Program-made: the position numbers and the translations under genes
Source of the DNA: Nymphaea colorata
Lineage: Eukaryota > Streptophyta > Magnoliopsida > Nymphaeales > Nymphaeaceae
Assembly: GCF_008831285.2 (NCBI RefSeq)
Contig: NC_045138.2
Coordinates: 26,693,934 to 26,757,933 of the forward strand
Direction of reading: 5' to 3'
DNA length: 64,000 nt
Shown here: one piece after another, positions 37,374 through 51,075 of the stretch
Numbering within the stretch: position 1 is the stretch's first letter
Layout of the letters: every line of letters starts with the position of its first letter
Notes under the pieces: generated by a model
Seen by the model: only the letters and a program-made list of their open reading frames with translations
Told to the model about the DNA's origin: nothing
The model's database searches: none

Positions 37374-40300
37374 TTATGTAGAACTCTTACAAGCTACCAT
37401 TTTTGTTGTCCTCTTTAATTTACTTCGATGTATATGCAGCGCCTTCTGAGAACTGTGTCTGACTTTCTTCTTGTTCATATTTTGACAAATAGGTCTAGAA
37501 GAGAACTCTGAAGTAGACAGATGTGAGAATGCCTGCCTAGACTTTCTTGAGGATTTCGGCCCTTTCTCTGCCACAATAGAATGGTCAAATACAACTCTTT
37601 CATCACCGATTAATCTACCATCAGGAACAAAAATTCGGCTTCTCCTTGGCAAAGAGTTCTCATCATCTGAAAGAATCTCTTCTTCAAATTCCACATTTGA
37701 AGCTTCCTGCAATGTGGGGTCCAGATAAGACATGAGCATTCTTATGCATGAGTTCTTTATTGTTTTGCAGAGAAATATAGGAGCATGTGAAACGTGATTA
37801 TATAAATTTTAGAAGTATTTCTCAATTTGTAATTTTGTATATCATTGAGAAATACTGATAAGTAAATCTACCAGATGACAAGACTTTTTAAAACAAAATA
37901 TTGAAAGAACAGTCACTCTTAGAAGGCAATGTTTAACCTGTTAATTTTTGCTGACATGATTTATAATATGAATGTTGTACTGACATGAAAACAGACACTA
38001 TTGACATCTCCATTCAGGAATGCATAAAAATATAGTCCACATCTGCTACCCTTCACATACAAGCCAAATATTCTCCTTCAGTGATCTCATTTTTATAATT
38101 TACATTCACATCCAGTTTCTCTCCTATAGATGCTTTCTGAGATTGGCAGTATACACTACATCCCAAAATGCTAATATGCTACGGAAATTTCATGCAAAAG
38201 TATGTTTAAACAACTGATGCAGCAAATGAACCTTGAATCCTTCAAAGATTCACATTTCATATCATGAGATACTAGCAGAATCCAATAGAGGACCCATGAG
38301 CACATAATGTTTCTTGGGTCTTCAATAGTTCAGTGATGACTATTACTAGTATAATTCATGACTCTGTCTGGGTAGCCAATTTTTCTTGAGAGGAAGCTTT
38401 GTGAATTATGGTTACATGATAAAGGACATTTATTTAGAAAAATCTGACATGTTCAGGACCTATCACTCTCATTTGTCAATCTAAGGTACACGAGCGAGGA
38501 ACTCCTTATTATGATTGCTTTTCTGATTTCACATCAAGGTATCAAAGACAGTTAAAAGTGCATATAAGCATGGAACCATGCCTACAAAATTCCCCCAAAT
38601 CCTAAGTCATAGAAATTTGTAGTTGTCTTAGTTCAGCACAAAATTGCTACATGGTTAGTGCACATGGTATTATTTTATAGTAAATTACAGGATATAATAA
38701 AACGCTAATTAGACAAAACAATCATCAACGACAGGACCTACAATTTACTCACTCTCCACCATAACAGAATATTCTTGCATGTGATAAAAAACAGTTATGC
38801 AAAAAATATTATCAAGATCATTAGTTTGTAAAATAGTCTGAAGTAAAAGAAAGAGAAAGGACATGCCTTACTCTGTGCAGTGCCCAGCTGACAATGATGT
38901 GATTCTTCTTCCGAATCAGCCATTTCTTCATGTTCAAACTCAACATTTTCTCTAATATCGTCCTCAGAGTCACTTAACTCTTCTTGCTCCATTACTATTT
39001 CTGAAAGGGCTTGATTATGCTGATGCACCTCTAGAGGTCCTTGTACATTAGGTTCTCCATGATCATCAGTTATAGACCTTCGTTCAGCAACAGCAACGCT
39101 TGAAACTGAGTGCACAAAGGAACCAAGTCCTGTATGCGATCCAGAAGGATGGCCTTCGTCATTGCAAGTCTGACTATCCTTTATGCTCCTACTGTCCTTG
39201 AGAGAGAGCAAGGGACGGTTAATTGTAATCCCATCAGCAACCATCCGATTGCCACCAAGATGCAAGTGGAAATCCAAATTTGGTTCATCACTTCTCTCAT
39301 GACCACCTGACGAAGCACTTAGATTAATCACTTGTGACTTAGTTCCACAGGCATCTGACAAAACAGGAGCAGAGTCTGGACTGGCAGAACAATTAATCAC
39401 TGGATGTGAATGACTGGTTGGTTCCTTGTCTACACTAACAGATCTTTGAAGAAGGGGATGAAAATCAATGGTTTCCATACTAGAGGAGGAAAGGTTTGAG
39501 TGTGGAGCTGGATAATGTGGACCAGTTGTGCCAAGAGTTGGCCGCTTCTTAAACAAACTGCCCAACTGAAATGCATTTTCTGGGAAAGTGTTCCGCGATC
39601 TTGAGTTTATAACAGCATTATTTGGAAGATGGGGCCACGAACCTTCTCCAGGCATCTGGAAAAGTAAAGGATGCATTTGAAGGTCAGCTTCAGCACCATT
39701 TTCCGCCGAGGTACCTTGAACCATATTCTGATTCTCTGTGCACAACTTTCTATTACTAGAATAAACAGAACTAGCATTCCTGTCTTTTCCAACATTTGTG
39801 GAAGAGATCATTCCAGTATTTACAAAATGAGGTTCAGATATCTTAACGTTGGACTCTTTTCTATGTACAGCATTTAGGTTACAGGAAGTTTCATGAGGGT
39901 AGCATCCAAAAGCTGCTTTAGGAATTATACGAACTGAAGGAGGGAGATTCACAGGAGGCAAATCAGGCGCTAACTTGACCAACTGGAGGCCACTGGTTTT
40001 ACGCATGCGACATGGTCGCACACCCAGCCTACTCCTTGATGACTTCTCCTTACAGTCAGAAATCAATTTCCTGGAAGACAGATAACAATCAGTCCACCTA
40101 ATATTAGTGAAAGGTGGCATTTGTGTTGGAGTTTCAGAAGAAGGTGAAGCAGTGGCTGCAAAATGATGCATGTAGGAATGTCCTTGTAAAGGATCTTTGC
40201 CTTGACCAGCTTGGGCATGGATGCCTTTCTTAGTAGAATTTGATTGTTCTTGCATGAGAGAAGCATCCAATTTATGAAAACCTAATCCCTCCTCTGAGAT

Positions 40301-43300
40301 AGAAGCATCAACTTGGGAACGTCTTCCGCTGTCACTTACTTTAGCTGAAACTGGAAGTTCAGGTGAGACAGGAACTGAACCAGTTGGTCTCCAGTCAGCT
40401 AAAAATGCTTCATGTACATAAGCTTCATCTTCATCATCATACTCATTTCCACTATAATCCTCTCCATCTGGACCACTGATCTGGTTATCCTGCATACACA
40501 AACATCATATAATGAGATATATATCCCTGTGTGCAGCATATTAAAATGCAAACCAGATTTCCAACCTCTGGTTCACATAATGTTAAATTGCTGGTCATTG
40601 CAAGTTTTGATTGTCGTCGCTTTGCTTCATACAGCCGACGTTTTTCTTTTGCAGCTTCAGTTGTTTTGTACGATTTTTGAGTTCCAATTGCTATTCGCCA
40701 TTGCCGTGGTAGCAATAGAGGATCACGGTGTGGAACACAGTATTTCCAGATAGACATCCAGTCAAGTTTGAAGACCTTGATTCCCTGAAAGAATCAAAAC
40801 AAACAGACAACAGGGCTTTTTATATGCATACCAATTTTTCATAAAAAAGTGAAGAGGAGCTTTGACATTGAATCACCTGATCAATATAGGCCTTCTCCTC
40901 TGGAGACAAAGGAGAAGATTTCATTCTCTTCACTGCCTGCAGGGATAAACCAAATCAGTTCATAGGAGAACATTCACTAAAAATAAAATTTTCCTGTTCA
41001 TGCACACATACCAGTGATACCACATACACATGGAACTTAAGCACATCCGCTAATGATGAAAGGAAGGAAAAAATAGACAACCATGCTGCCAAAAGTACTG
41101 ATAACATCAAAATTTAGACAGTGCGACCAGTTACGGAAAGAAAAGAAAAAACAGAAACAAGAAAAGCACATCCATGCTAGAATACACTTCCCACATTTGC
41201 AGCATACTAACATGATGGTGCATCTTGTAGCATTTAGCACTCAAAAGTAGGTATAATTAGCGTTATTTGTATCGTACGATATGAAGGCACATCATATGAT
41301 AATGATATGCATCGTATAAGTCGGCAAAACCTGTATGATACACCTACAATACACATTTTTCATATGTATCGTAGGTGTATCGACCATATCTTACGATATG
41401 GCTGCCGCAGCATATGATACAGCCAATACAGCCCATATCTTATGATACAGGTGCAAATTGTAAAAAAGGGGGCATGATGCCACTTTTAGTCGATTTTTTT
41501 TTTCTTTTCAAGACTGCTCTTTCCCTCCATTTTAGCACTTCAAAGAGATCTAGGAGGGAGAGTTTTTGCTGGGGCTAGAAAAAAATTGTCAAACAAATCA
41601 TTGATTTGAGGGAGAAATAGCCGATTTGAAAGGAGATTTGTTCGTGGTAAACCCATTTGTGTTTGGAAAAAGAGGGCTTTTGTATCTCCCCTCCTACAAA
41701 AGATCTGCAATATCTCAATTTCAAGTTTTACATATATTTCTATTGTTTTCTAAAGTTTACCATAGGTTTCTACTTATTTTATGAAGATATTTGTTTTATT
41801 TTCTTAATGTGTTGGTGACATATTATGGCTTATGAATGATGAATCATGAAATTTCATTCCGAGTGTGATGATTTTTATAAAGAACATTTTTTCATTATTT
41901 TCATCATTTTTCCTGAATTTTCTCTATTTCTTCTGATTTTGCCTTTTCTTTTATTAATTAAAAAACATATTTATAATATGTTTATGATACATTATGATAC
42001 GCTACAATATGGCGTGTAGGTCGGCACAACCAATACACATTATGATACACCTTTTACAAAATTGGGTATAACATTGAGTTTCCATGATCTCATGTAAATG
42101 AATAAAAAGAGAGAATATGGAATAATAAGCGGAAAAAACTTGAAAGTAAAAATTACAAAAGCACCCATAATAGAAGACGATACAAGTAAATATTAATACT
42201 GGACCTAAGGCTATCTAGGAAAAGGGACACCAAGCAATCTTTTGTGCATCATAAAATAAGAGACGAAATCTAGATCTATCAAACATGCTGCAGAATGTTC
42301 AAAATAGTAGATCTAATAACAGGGCAAGAATGTTGTAAAGCAACATCATGAATGGAAGAAAACCAAAAAGAAAAAAAGATAGAATACCTTTATTGAATTT
42401 TCAGGTGCTTTTGCAGCACTACGATTCTTTTGCCTAATGAATATCTGAAGTAGGGAGGATAGGATTAATGTCAGGCATGGAAGAAGCTGATACACTACCA
42501 TTATTTTTTCCAAATAGGCAGAAAAAATAAATCAGGTAAAACAATACCACATCACATTAACAAAAATAAGAAATATCAGTTGCCAAACCAAGTATCTCCT
42601 TGATGTTCTACGTACAGCCAATTTTAAACACTATAAGCCAGTAAAGACAATGCTGTTTAATAAATTTGACAGAAGAAAGCAGAAATGATGTGTCACAAAT
42701 ATTTTTAAGTACTTGGCAGTCCATATGTTCATCAGCTGCATGCAGCAACCAGAATCAAACTTGTAAAAAAGTTCAAAACAGTATGAATCAGTGTCTCTTG
42801 GACCTGCAGTGCAGATGATAAATTTTCAGTTTTATGCTGCCAGTACCTCCCACTACCAGTTTCTATATATATCCAGCAAATGCAGATGGGAACCTGGACA
42901 CCTTGGCCAGACCAAGAACCTTTGATGGCTCATTTTACTTTGGCCATATTGATACAACAATCAATATGCAAAAGTGGGTGGGTAAATACCTACTCATTGT
43001 TAAATGTGCCTTCAAACTGAGACCTTTTGGACCACCTACAACAGGAATGCAACTTTTTTGAACAAATTTTCAAGCAGTGACAACAAATTTGAGAACTTAA
43101 TATGAACACCAGTCCTGTTTCTATTTTCTATGTATATATCAATAGGAGCTACCTCCTGAACACTAAACGATTGAGATTGTGACATTGCTGTTTCTCATCA
43201 GCCTTGTGGATCATTTGAAAATAACGAAAGAAACACAAAGATATATGACAAAAGGCATTAACCTCCTATCAACGTAGTGAGGTGTGTGGTGGGAGTTCTC

Positions 43301-46300
43301 CACATTTTGCAAAAAAAGTAAATATACGAGCTTGGAGAATGGATTTTCCCCCTTTTTGCAAACAGGGCATCGATGATCTTTTTTGAACTGGCTGGCACTA
43401 ATTTTCAGAAAATTTTCTAGGCATTTTTTGTTCTCCACCGATATTTAAACCAATCTTAACAAGACATATGCCAAAGGCAAACTCTAATTAGTATTCTCTA
43501 TAGTCTATACCAATAAAAATATAGCAACTAAAAATAGTCTAATGCCCCAAAATTGGATCTGAGGGTAGAAGAAGAAGTTCAGATATCACATAAAAAGTTC
43601 AGTCACATTAAATTTGTATTATGCCATGGAGGAAACATTGGGAGCACATTTCCAAAGACAGTAACAAACCCAGCTCCATCCATCACAAAATACACCACTT
43701 TTGCAATCATTGGTGTGCCAAGAACCAAGGATAAGTTTGCACTTTGAAATGATTAATGAAAACTATAAAAAATTAACCAATTACCCTTAAACATCATGAT
43801 GCCTAAAAGGAATACAACTGCACCTGATTAATCTTTTTGCAAGGAAGAAAACGCTGTTGAATGGCCTTCCAGTCAGAATTATACATCATCAGACCCATTG
43901 CAAGCAATCTGCAGGGATTCACCAAAAAACTTATAGCCATTCCAAAGCTACGGAATGAAGAAATGCAATTGGCAACAGTCAAACACCTTTAAGAATACTC
44001 AAGCAGAAACCAATCTGCTAGGGCATGAGCAAACTACACTGAAGTGAACCCAATTTCAGGGAAGTGAACAATTGAATATCATGCACTCCATCAATGTATC
44101 TAAGCAAGCAGGTTAGGACCACTATAATCTTAAGAAACGTTCCCAGCAACTTAAAAAATGCTTAACGATGGACCAGACCGACAAAATATGTAAGATGAAA
44201 CTCCTCTTTGTTAGATACTATAACTGCAATGCAGCATTTTTATGGGATCATAACACAAATGTGTCAAAATCTAAGGAGGAAGGAACCAATTTTATACTGC
44301 CGTTTAGCATCTCAGAAGTTTAAACAAGTGAACAGTGATATTCTTTTAGAAAATATAATAGAACATGCAAAGGGAAAGAGTAAAAAGCACTCGCAAAATC
44401 CTAGGTCAATGAAAGAGGAAATAGTAGAAGTGACTCACTCATCCTCTGCATCAGTAAAAAGCACCCGGTTAACAGCAGCAGCTGGAGGAGGCTTGTGCGG
44501 GAACAAATCAACATTGAATAGAGGAAGGAACCTCTGAGCCAACTGTGCAATATCCTTAGGAACAAGAGCAATTGACTGCATTTTACTGCTTTCTACAAGA
44601 ACACCAGCCAGGGTCTTCTTTTGGGATGGCTGAGAACAAGAGTTGGACGGTGTAGAGCTTCGACCAGGTGACACTCCATCCCTCGTACCTCTTGTTGTCG
44701 CTTCACATGGAAGATTAGGGACATGAAACAGAGGTTCTCTTTCATAATAAGTGTGAGGATCCATATCTGTAATACGCCGTTGCTTGTATGATGATACAGC
44801 TGTTCATAAGAGGGAGAAGGAATATCCCATGTTAGATATGAAACCACAACAGAAGAAATTAGTAGCTGAGGACAAGCTCTCGTGTGAAGTTCCACTCATC
44901 GATTTGACCTACCAGCTTCAATGCCAGTCAAGTAATCACGGGCAATTCTGAGTGGGGCAACATCAAGCACTGAAACTACATGTCCATGCACCACAGGAGT
45001 CCAGCCTGAATACCTGTTATCTTGAACAGCACTTGCATGCCCATTAAAGGACTTCTCAGCATTTATTGCTCTGGTAGAAGCCCCTAGAAAAGAAGGCACA
45101 GGAGATGCATTCTGCCGCATCTGAGAAACTTGGGATACAGAAGGATGTATAAATGGTGGATGGAAACAATAGTCTGGGTAAGGGACTTTCTTCCATGCCA
45201 AAGCTTCATCACACTTGTCAGCCAATTCAAAAATTAGGCCCTTGGCCTTATCAGCTATTTCTTGCCGAGCAGGATCAAGAACACACAAAGAGAATACCTG
45301 AATAAGAAGTTGGACATGCTCATATATCAAACAGTGTAACTGGCCTATTTGATGAGCAGTAAAACTATTTGCATCCACAGTCGGCACGGCAGGATTGAAA
45401 GGATGAACACTGTCAGCCAATAATCTACTTGCACCCAATTCAGATGAACGAGCAACCTGTATGTTTGCTGTTAATGGCAACAATGGTCTTAGAGGCTTAT
45501 TCGACCCCACAAGCCTGTCTTTGTTTTTTTCAGCTTTCTGGCGCTTCTTTTGCCTGGTTTCAGGCCTATGAATTGGGACCTGCAACTTCTCTTTTCTACC
45601 CTTCCGACTCCAGCTTTCATCAGGGTCACTCTCCAATGCAGCTTCAATTTCCATTTCAAAGTCTGCGTCATCATCTTCATCATCATCTTCGATGTCTTCC
45701 TTCCTATTTGCCTCTTGATTTCCCTCTCCATCTGCATCTGGATTCCCAATGACAGCAGCGAGAAATTTCCTATACTCTTCCTCATCATCCACATTTTGAA
45801 AGTAATCTTCTTCATCAGATTCTTGAAGAAACATCTCCAGTTCATCTAGTGATAAATCCCTTAATGAAACCCGTGCCCTTGTCCGTCTACAGATTGCATC
45901 TTCATCATCTTCCTCCTCATTCCCCTGTCCATTCTGCACATGGATGACTGGTTTCCGGGAGATATTCAAATCGGGCAATGCATCCATAGTTTGATCCAAT
46001 AACTCTTGTTCCCTCCTCATAGTGCTTGCATCACCTTCAGTCGCCAAAATATCCTTCTCTTCCGAGTGCCCACCCATTTGACTTTCTCCGCTCGGCAGCC
46101 TTGTCCTTTTCCCTGATTCGCACAAACCTGCTTCCTTCCCATCAATGACTTCTTCATAGGGTTCAGTCTGCAGATCATCTCCACCACTTGGTTCTCGAAA
46201 TTCGCTAGATGCTTCCACTACCGGATCACCGCGCTTACGACTCGAACTCCTTCCCAGCCCATCATTCCCCTCCCTAGCAACTCCTTCATTTTCCGAGCTC

Positions 46301-46440
46301 AAGCTCGAAGACGCTTCCAGGGAAGGAGAATCACGGAGAAAGGGATTGAAATCCACATCCTCATCTTCGTCGTCATCATCATCAAGGTCCATCTCCCCAT
46401 TCTCACCATGGCCACCATCTTCCTCCTCTCCAAGCCCCAT
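37374..46440 (-). CDS. Large acidic nuclear protein with SANT/homeodomain-like repeats (plant GON-4-like family)
   Basis: A probable chromatin-associated regulator; its biochemical role is not established. Exons in order of transcription: 46440-44913, 44799-44439, 43908-43824, 42444-42388, 40936-40877, 40784-40566, 40489-38872, then about 37702-37374 (TAA). The N-terminus is very acidic (DLDDDDDEDEDVDFNPFL), with an SLDELEMFLQESDEED segment near 200. A helical region around 340-400 (HQIGQLHCLIYEHVQLL) precedes two SANT-like parts: DWKAIQQRFLPCK (about 640) and DWMSIWKYCVPHR (about 705). The long exon 7 is disordered and Ser-rich, ending in acidic MEQEELSDSEDD and FEHEEMADSEEE; the last exon is basic. 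The length, about 1418, fits the family. The exon 7-8 junction is unsettled: the obvious acceptor at 37706 is out of phase, and 37702 restores the frame. A leader intron (about 46494-46625) is possible. Confidence 0.85.
41245..42075. mobile_element. DNA-transposon-like insertion with many TATGATAC motifs, in an intron
   Basis: In the intron between exons 4 and 5 of the GON-4-like gene, the motif TATGATAC/GTATCATA and close variants (GTATCGTA, TATCTTACGATA) recur many times in both orientations at 41260-41460 and again at 41985-42055. A non-repeated AT-rich core lies between. Dense short repeats inside both ends are typical of the subterminal regions of CACTA, hAT or Mutator elements. No clear terminal inverted repeat or target duplication was found. 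Confidence 0.45.
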
Positions 46441-48336
46441 ATTCACCAAAACCACAAGATCAAACTCAATTCCACAAACCCAAAGGGTTCTAACCTGTAT
46501 TTCCGCGAACGAATCAACATAATCTACAGCATCGTAGAAACCCTAGACAATGAAGCGCGCCAACTCTTAGCTTGCGATAGAAGAGAAGAACAAGAATAAC
46601 AAGAACAAGGAAATGCCCTACCTCATAGCTCACGGATAAAGGAATACGATTCCCATAAACAACCGGGCGATCATTGCAGGCAACATAGAACAACTCGATC
46701 CATCAAGCGGATGAAACTACTTAAGATAATCAAAACCCTAGAACCGAAGTAAGGATCAAAGATGTAGTAGGATACGAAAATTCACCAGAGAAACATTTGG
46801 GAATTGGTGGGATTCATGAAGGAAACTAACTAAAGATTGATAAGAAAGAAATCAAACCTCCGACGGCGCTACTTCCGAATACGCGGGAAGCGAAAGAAAA
46901 GACGTCAGAGAAGATCGTTGCATGAACTACAAAACGGTCGTCTCCTTTTCATTTCATTTACGATTTTAACTTTGCGCTAACAAACTTTGCTCTTACACTT
47001 GCAAACTGAGGCCTGGAAAAATCAACTTTTTCATTTGAGAGTTACTAAAATCATGTTCCAAGTTTAATTTTGACAGCGAGTGCTCTATAAAATGCTTCTC
47101 CGTGGTAACCAAACACTGTTTACTAGTGATCAAATTTCACTTCCACAAAGCATGTCCAAAATGTTGATCAAGAACATAATGAGGTTTTGACTATATATGT
47201 TCTTAATAAAGAGCAATTTCATAGCTCACATTCTCGATAAAGTGCCAAATAATTAAGAACCACAATTTAGTTATAATAGATGAGTTGTGTTTGATTATAA
47301 TGTAAATTATAAATCAACTACATGTGCCCACTGTACAAGGAATGAGCAGGGGACCTTTTGTTGACAATAAAAGCTTGGGAAAGTATGTCATGTCCAAACA
47401 TGAGCTTTCTTTTATTTCTTCAAAAACTATATTGGATATGTTAATATCAGGAAGAACTTGCACATAGTTTGGGTGCAAATTATATGCATTTAGAAAAAAA
47501 AAAAATAGGAGCTGTCAAATTAAACCTAGATAACATTGTTGCAACTCCAGGAGGTAGCTCTTGAGCTAGCTAAATTTATACCACATCCAGTTGATAAGGA
47601 GGACCTTCGGCTTTAAGGGTTGTTTGACAACAGCAACAAATTGTCTCATGAATGTATCCCAAATATTAGGGTAAATTCATGTTTTTAAGGCAGATTCATA
47701 GAACAGTTTGTTATTGTTCCAATTACCAAACCGCTACTTAGAAACATCTGTTTCTAGAATACAAAATTCAAAAACATCATTTGTTTTTTTCAAAAAAATG
47801 AATATGAGACGTACTATTAATATATAAGAACAATAGTCACAACAATGCAATGTCTCTTAGAACATCATGTTTTGGAAACATTTGTTCTAATAATGTGCTC
47901 CAAAATAAAAATGCAGAGTGTTTTTATTATCAAACATCCTCTAACATTAGTTGTATTTGGTTTGTTTAAGATTATTAGTTAAATAAGTTGTTAATAAGAT
48001 GTTGAGACTCGGATATGAGTGAACATGTTTTTTTTTTTTTTTCAATATATATGAACTCATAAGCAAAAAAATCAATTGTAATTTCAAGATGCATGCGATC
48101 ATTAAATTGTACTCACAACCTTGAGCTTGCGCTTGAATCAAAATTATGCTTGGCTTATTGTATTGGTTAAACAGTTAGTAAGACATCTGAACAAGCTATC
48201 CATCATTAAAGGAGTCAAGCTCGAACCTTGACGAGCATAATCCAAGTTTCAACTATTGCCATAAATTTATCAACTGAGCTCAAACATTCTTTTTCCAATT
48301 TGTTCGGCTGGTTGCCCGAACTCAAGTAAAGGTATA

Positions 48337-48701
48337 GTATAGATCATAGTTACTGGGATATATATGGGTTAATTATTTTTTTTTCTATAATCTGACCTTA
48401 TAGATATGATCTTAACAATGATTTGGTAAGAAACATATATTAAGTTAGTTTTTTTCCACTTTAATACTGTTTTAATTATTGAAAAATGATCAGCTCTTAT
48501 GGCAACAAAAGTTTAAGTATAGATCATAGTTACTGGGATATATATGGGTTGATTATTAAAGTATTTTTTGTCTATAATCTGACCTTATAGATATGATCTT
48601 AAGCATGAATTGGTAAGAAACATATATTAAGATAGTCTTTTTTCCACTTTAATACTGTTTTAATAATTGAAAAATGATGGGCTCTTCTGACAATAAAATT
48701 T
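48337..48701. repeat. 180-bp tandem duplication
   Basis: GTATAGATCATAGTTACTGG starts at 48337 and again at 48517. The two units stay closely similar throughout, sharing for example CTATAATCTGACCTTATAG, GGTAAGAAACATATATTAAG and CCACTTTAATACTGTTTTAA. A small indel lies in the T-run. The high identity suggests a recent event. Confidence 0.85.
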
Positions 48702-50162
48702 TGATGGTAGAAAAGATCAATGCTTTTACAAAAATGACTTGAACTAAAACATAATTTATATAGAACTAGCGGTTATAACAGATTAGGAGGTTCAAATTTT
48801 GTTTAAAGCAAGTCATAAGATAAATTTAAGAGGTCTGGTTCAAAGTGTGTGTGTGTCTACATACACAGACTTTGCATTGCTTGCACGAATGCGCCATCAA
48901 CTGTATGCTTATGTAAAATTTTCCTAATCATTCTCTTCTTTATTCCTGCCTTACAGTTCTTCATATCTTCATATCCCAAACAACTGAGATTTTGTCAAAA
49001 GCAAAAACAAACTTCCATTCATTCTGCCGTCTCCCAAAACCTGTGCCTTCATGCAGTTGTTCTTTACTTGCCATTCTCCCAGCCGAACGAACAGACAGCA
49101 GCAGCTTCTACAGATGGAAACTATTCGAGAGGCTGAAACGTGTTTTCTGCGTTTTCCGTTTCATGTTTAAAGAATTGAATCAGGGAAACCTTCTAAGCTT
49201 TTGTAGATCTTTTCCGTGGTTTGGTTGATGAAATGGATTTGCAGGAACCGATTGATGACGCCAAGGTTCTGAGATCGTAATCGACAATAACCGCGAACTT
49301 TCTAGTCTTAGATGGCACAGCTGACAGCAACTAGTTAGTTTGATACTGTTATTCCTAGGGGAAAACGTGCAGAGATCCACTAGGAGGCTACTCAGAATTT
49401 CAGTGCAAGCATTTTTGCTCTTAGATCTGCAGCTTCCCTTCACGTTTTATGCCGGACATGAAAAGAAAGAAGAAAAAGAAGCATCTCTCTATCAGATGGA
49501 TGGCTACCATCATTACCAATGACTATGCTGTTCAATTTAACTGGACTGGTGTTATCTCACTGGTAATGTAAAACACTATATATATATATATCCATTTCAA
49601 TATAATCAGAAAGAAAGTTTTTTTTCCAAATTCCCTTGTTAAGTACACAATTTCGACATCAAAAATTAATACATAAAAATTCAATGTCTTTGTTAGAATC
49701 TCTGCTGATAGCCAAATAGAGTTAAGCTTCTATTAAGCAGACCTTTTTTGGCAGGGGTGAATGCAGGTGTGGGAATTACCCACTTGGAAGCAAAAAAAAA
49801 CTTTTTTATAATTGATATTTCTAAGCAATTTTCTCATTACAAATATTGGTACCCATTAATATTTCCTTAGCTAGAAATTTCTGGTTTGGTTAGAAAATTT
49901 AAAATGAGTAGACAGAAAATTAAGCTTTCAAAGGAAAACCGGCTGTAAAAGTTCGCAGAACCCTAGATGACAGAATCGTGTCATGTAGAGAGGAAAGGAC
50001 AGGTTTCCGGAGACTTTGTTAGGTGAGGAAAAGACGCATGGTTTCTTTTCTTTGGAATTATAAAACTACTCTTGGAAAATCACAAGAAATTATAACACCT
50101 AGTCTTACAAATACTGATACAGAAAATAAAGCAAAGGGTTTTAGCAAGAATTACCTTCAAAA

Positions 50163-50202
50163 CTGTTCACATAAGCTTGCGCCTGTTCACATAAGCTTGC
50201 GC
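50163..50202. repeat. 20-bp perfect tandem duplication
   Basis: CTGTTCACATAAGCTTGCGC occurs twice without a gap, at 50163-50182 and 50183-50202. Confidence 0.95.
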
Positions 50203-50260
50203 CTCTGCAAATAGATCATGAAAATAAGAATTTGCTTTAGTGAAAGATATTTATTCAAAT

Positions 50261-50671
50261 CATAGTCATGAATAATGTTTTCAAATTTTAAATGGCGAGG
50301 TTTTTCGCCAGTATAATACGGTTAGCTTAAAAAAAATGAGAAAAAGATGAAAAAAATACCGTAAATTTTTAAAAAATTTTAAAAAGTAAAAGTAGAAAAA
50401 AATAAAATAAGTGAGAAACTAATAATACAAACATCAAAACATAAGTAGATATGCAACAAATAAAAAAAAATGAAAAAAAACAATTTGACATTAAAAAAGT
50501 AAAAGAATAAAAAAAAGTGAAAAATGCGGGAAAAGTGCGTTAAAAATGGGTTAAAACACATTTTTTTCGTTTTTAACATTTTTTTCAAAAAAATGTTTTT
50601 TTTTTTAAGGCCATTTAATTTATCACATTTTTTCGAGTTTTTTTCGAAAAAAACATGTTTTCTGTGACTAT
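50261..50671 (-). mobile_element. MITE, family M1, copy 3 (inverted)
   Basis: This is the reverse complement of copies 1 and 2: it begins CATAGTCATGAATAATG and ends TTTCTGTGACTAT. Internal matches include GGCGAGGTTTTTCG and AATAAGTGAGAAACTAATAA. At 411 bp it is the longest copy, with expanded A and T runs. No convincing target-site duplication remains. Confidence 0.75.
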
Positions 50672-51009
50672 ATTAAAAGAAATGTAAGCATATGAAAAAA
50701 AGCAGGGAAAAAAAGAACAGAAGCTTGCTGTCATTGTACATAAATAATTGTAGTAGAAACCAAAACTGCTTTTAGAATGCAGAAGCAAAATAGAAGAAGA
50801 ATACCCGAGTTCTCTGTAAGACTGGTAGGTAAGCAAAATCAAAGCAGAACAATAACTGTTATTTTACTCTTTAGATAAAAACCTCTGGTGGACCTTTGAT
50901 TAGCATTGGCAAGAAGAAGTCTCCTATTGAAGTTTGAGTTCAACTAAATCTTCCCAGATTGAAATCATGGACTTGAAGCACTGCAACATTACCATTTAGT
51001 GCCTTGTTA

Positions 51010-51075
51010 AATAAAATCCTGGTGAGAGCACCTGACTAAGAATGAATTTACTTTTGGATCAAATCCTGAGTGCTT
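51010..51075 (+). repeat. SINE-like fragment
   Basis: CCTGGTGAGAGCACCTGAC resembles an A-box region, and GGATCAAATCC matches a B box about 30 bases on. The surrounding element is not defined. Confidence 0.3.

Noticed and set aside
45429-45849. Plus-strand open frames over exon 1 of the GON-4-like gene
   Set aside because: Antisense shadows of the acidic coding exon; His/Leu-rich wording follows from GAT/GAA codons read backwards.
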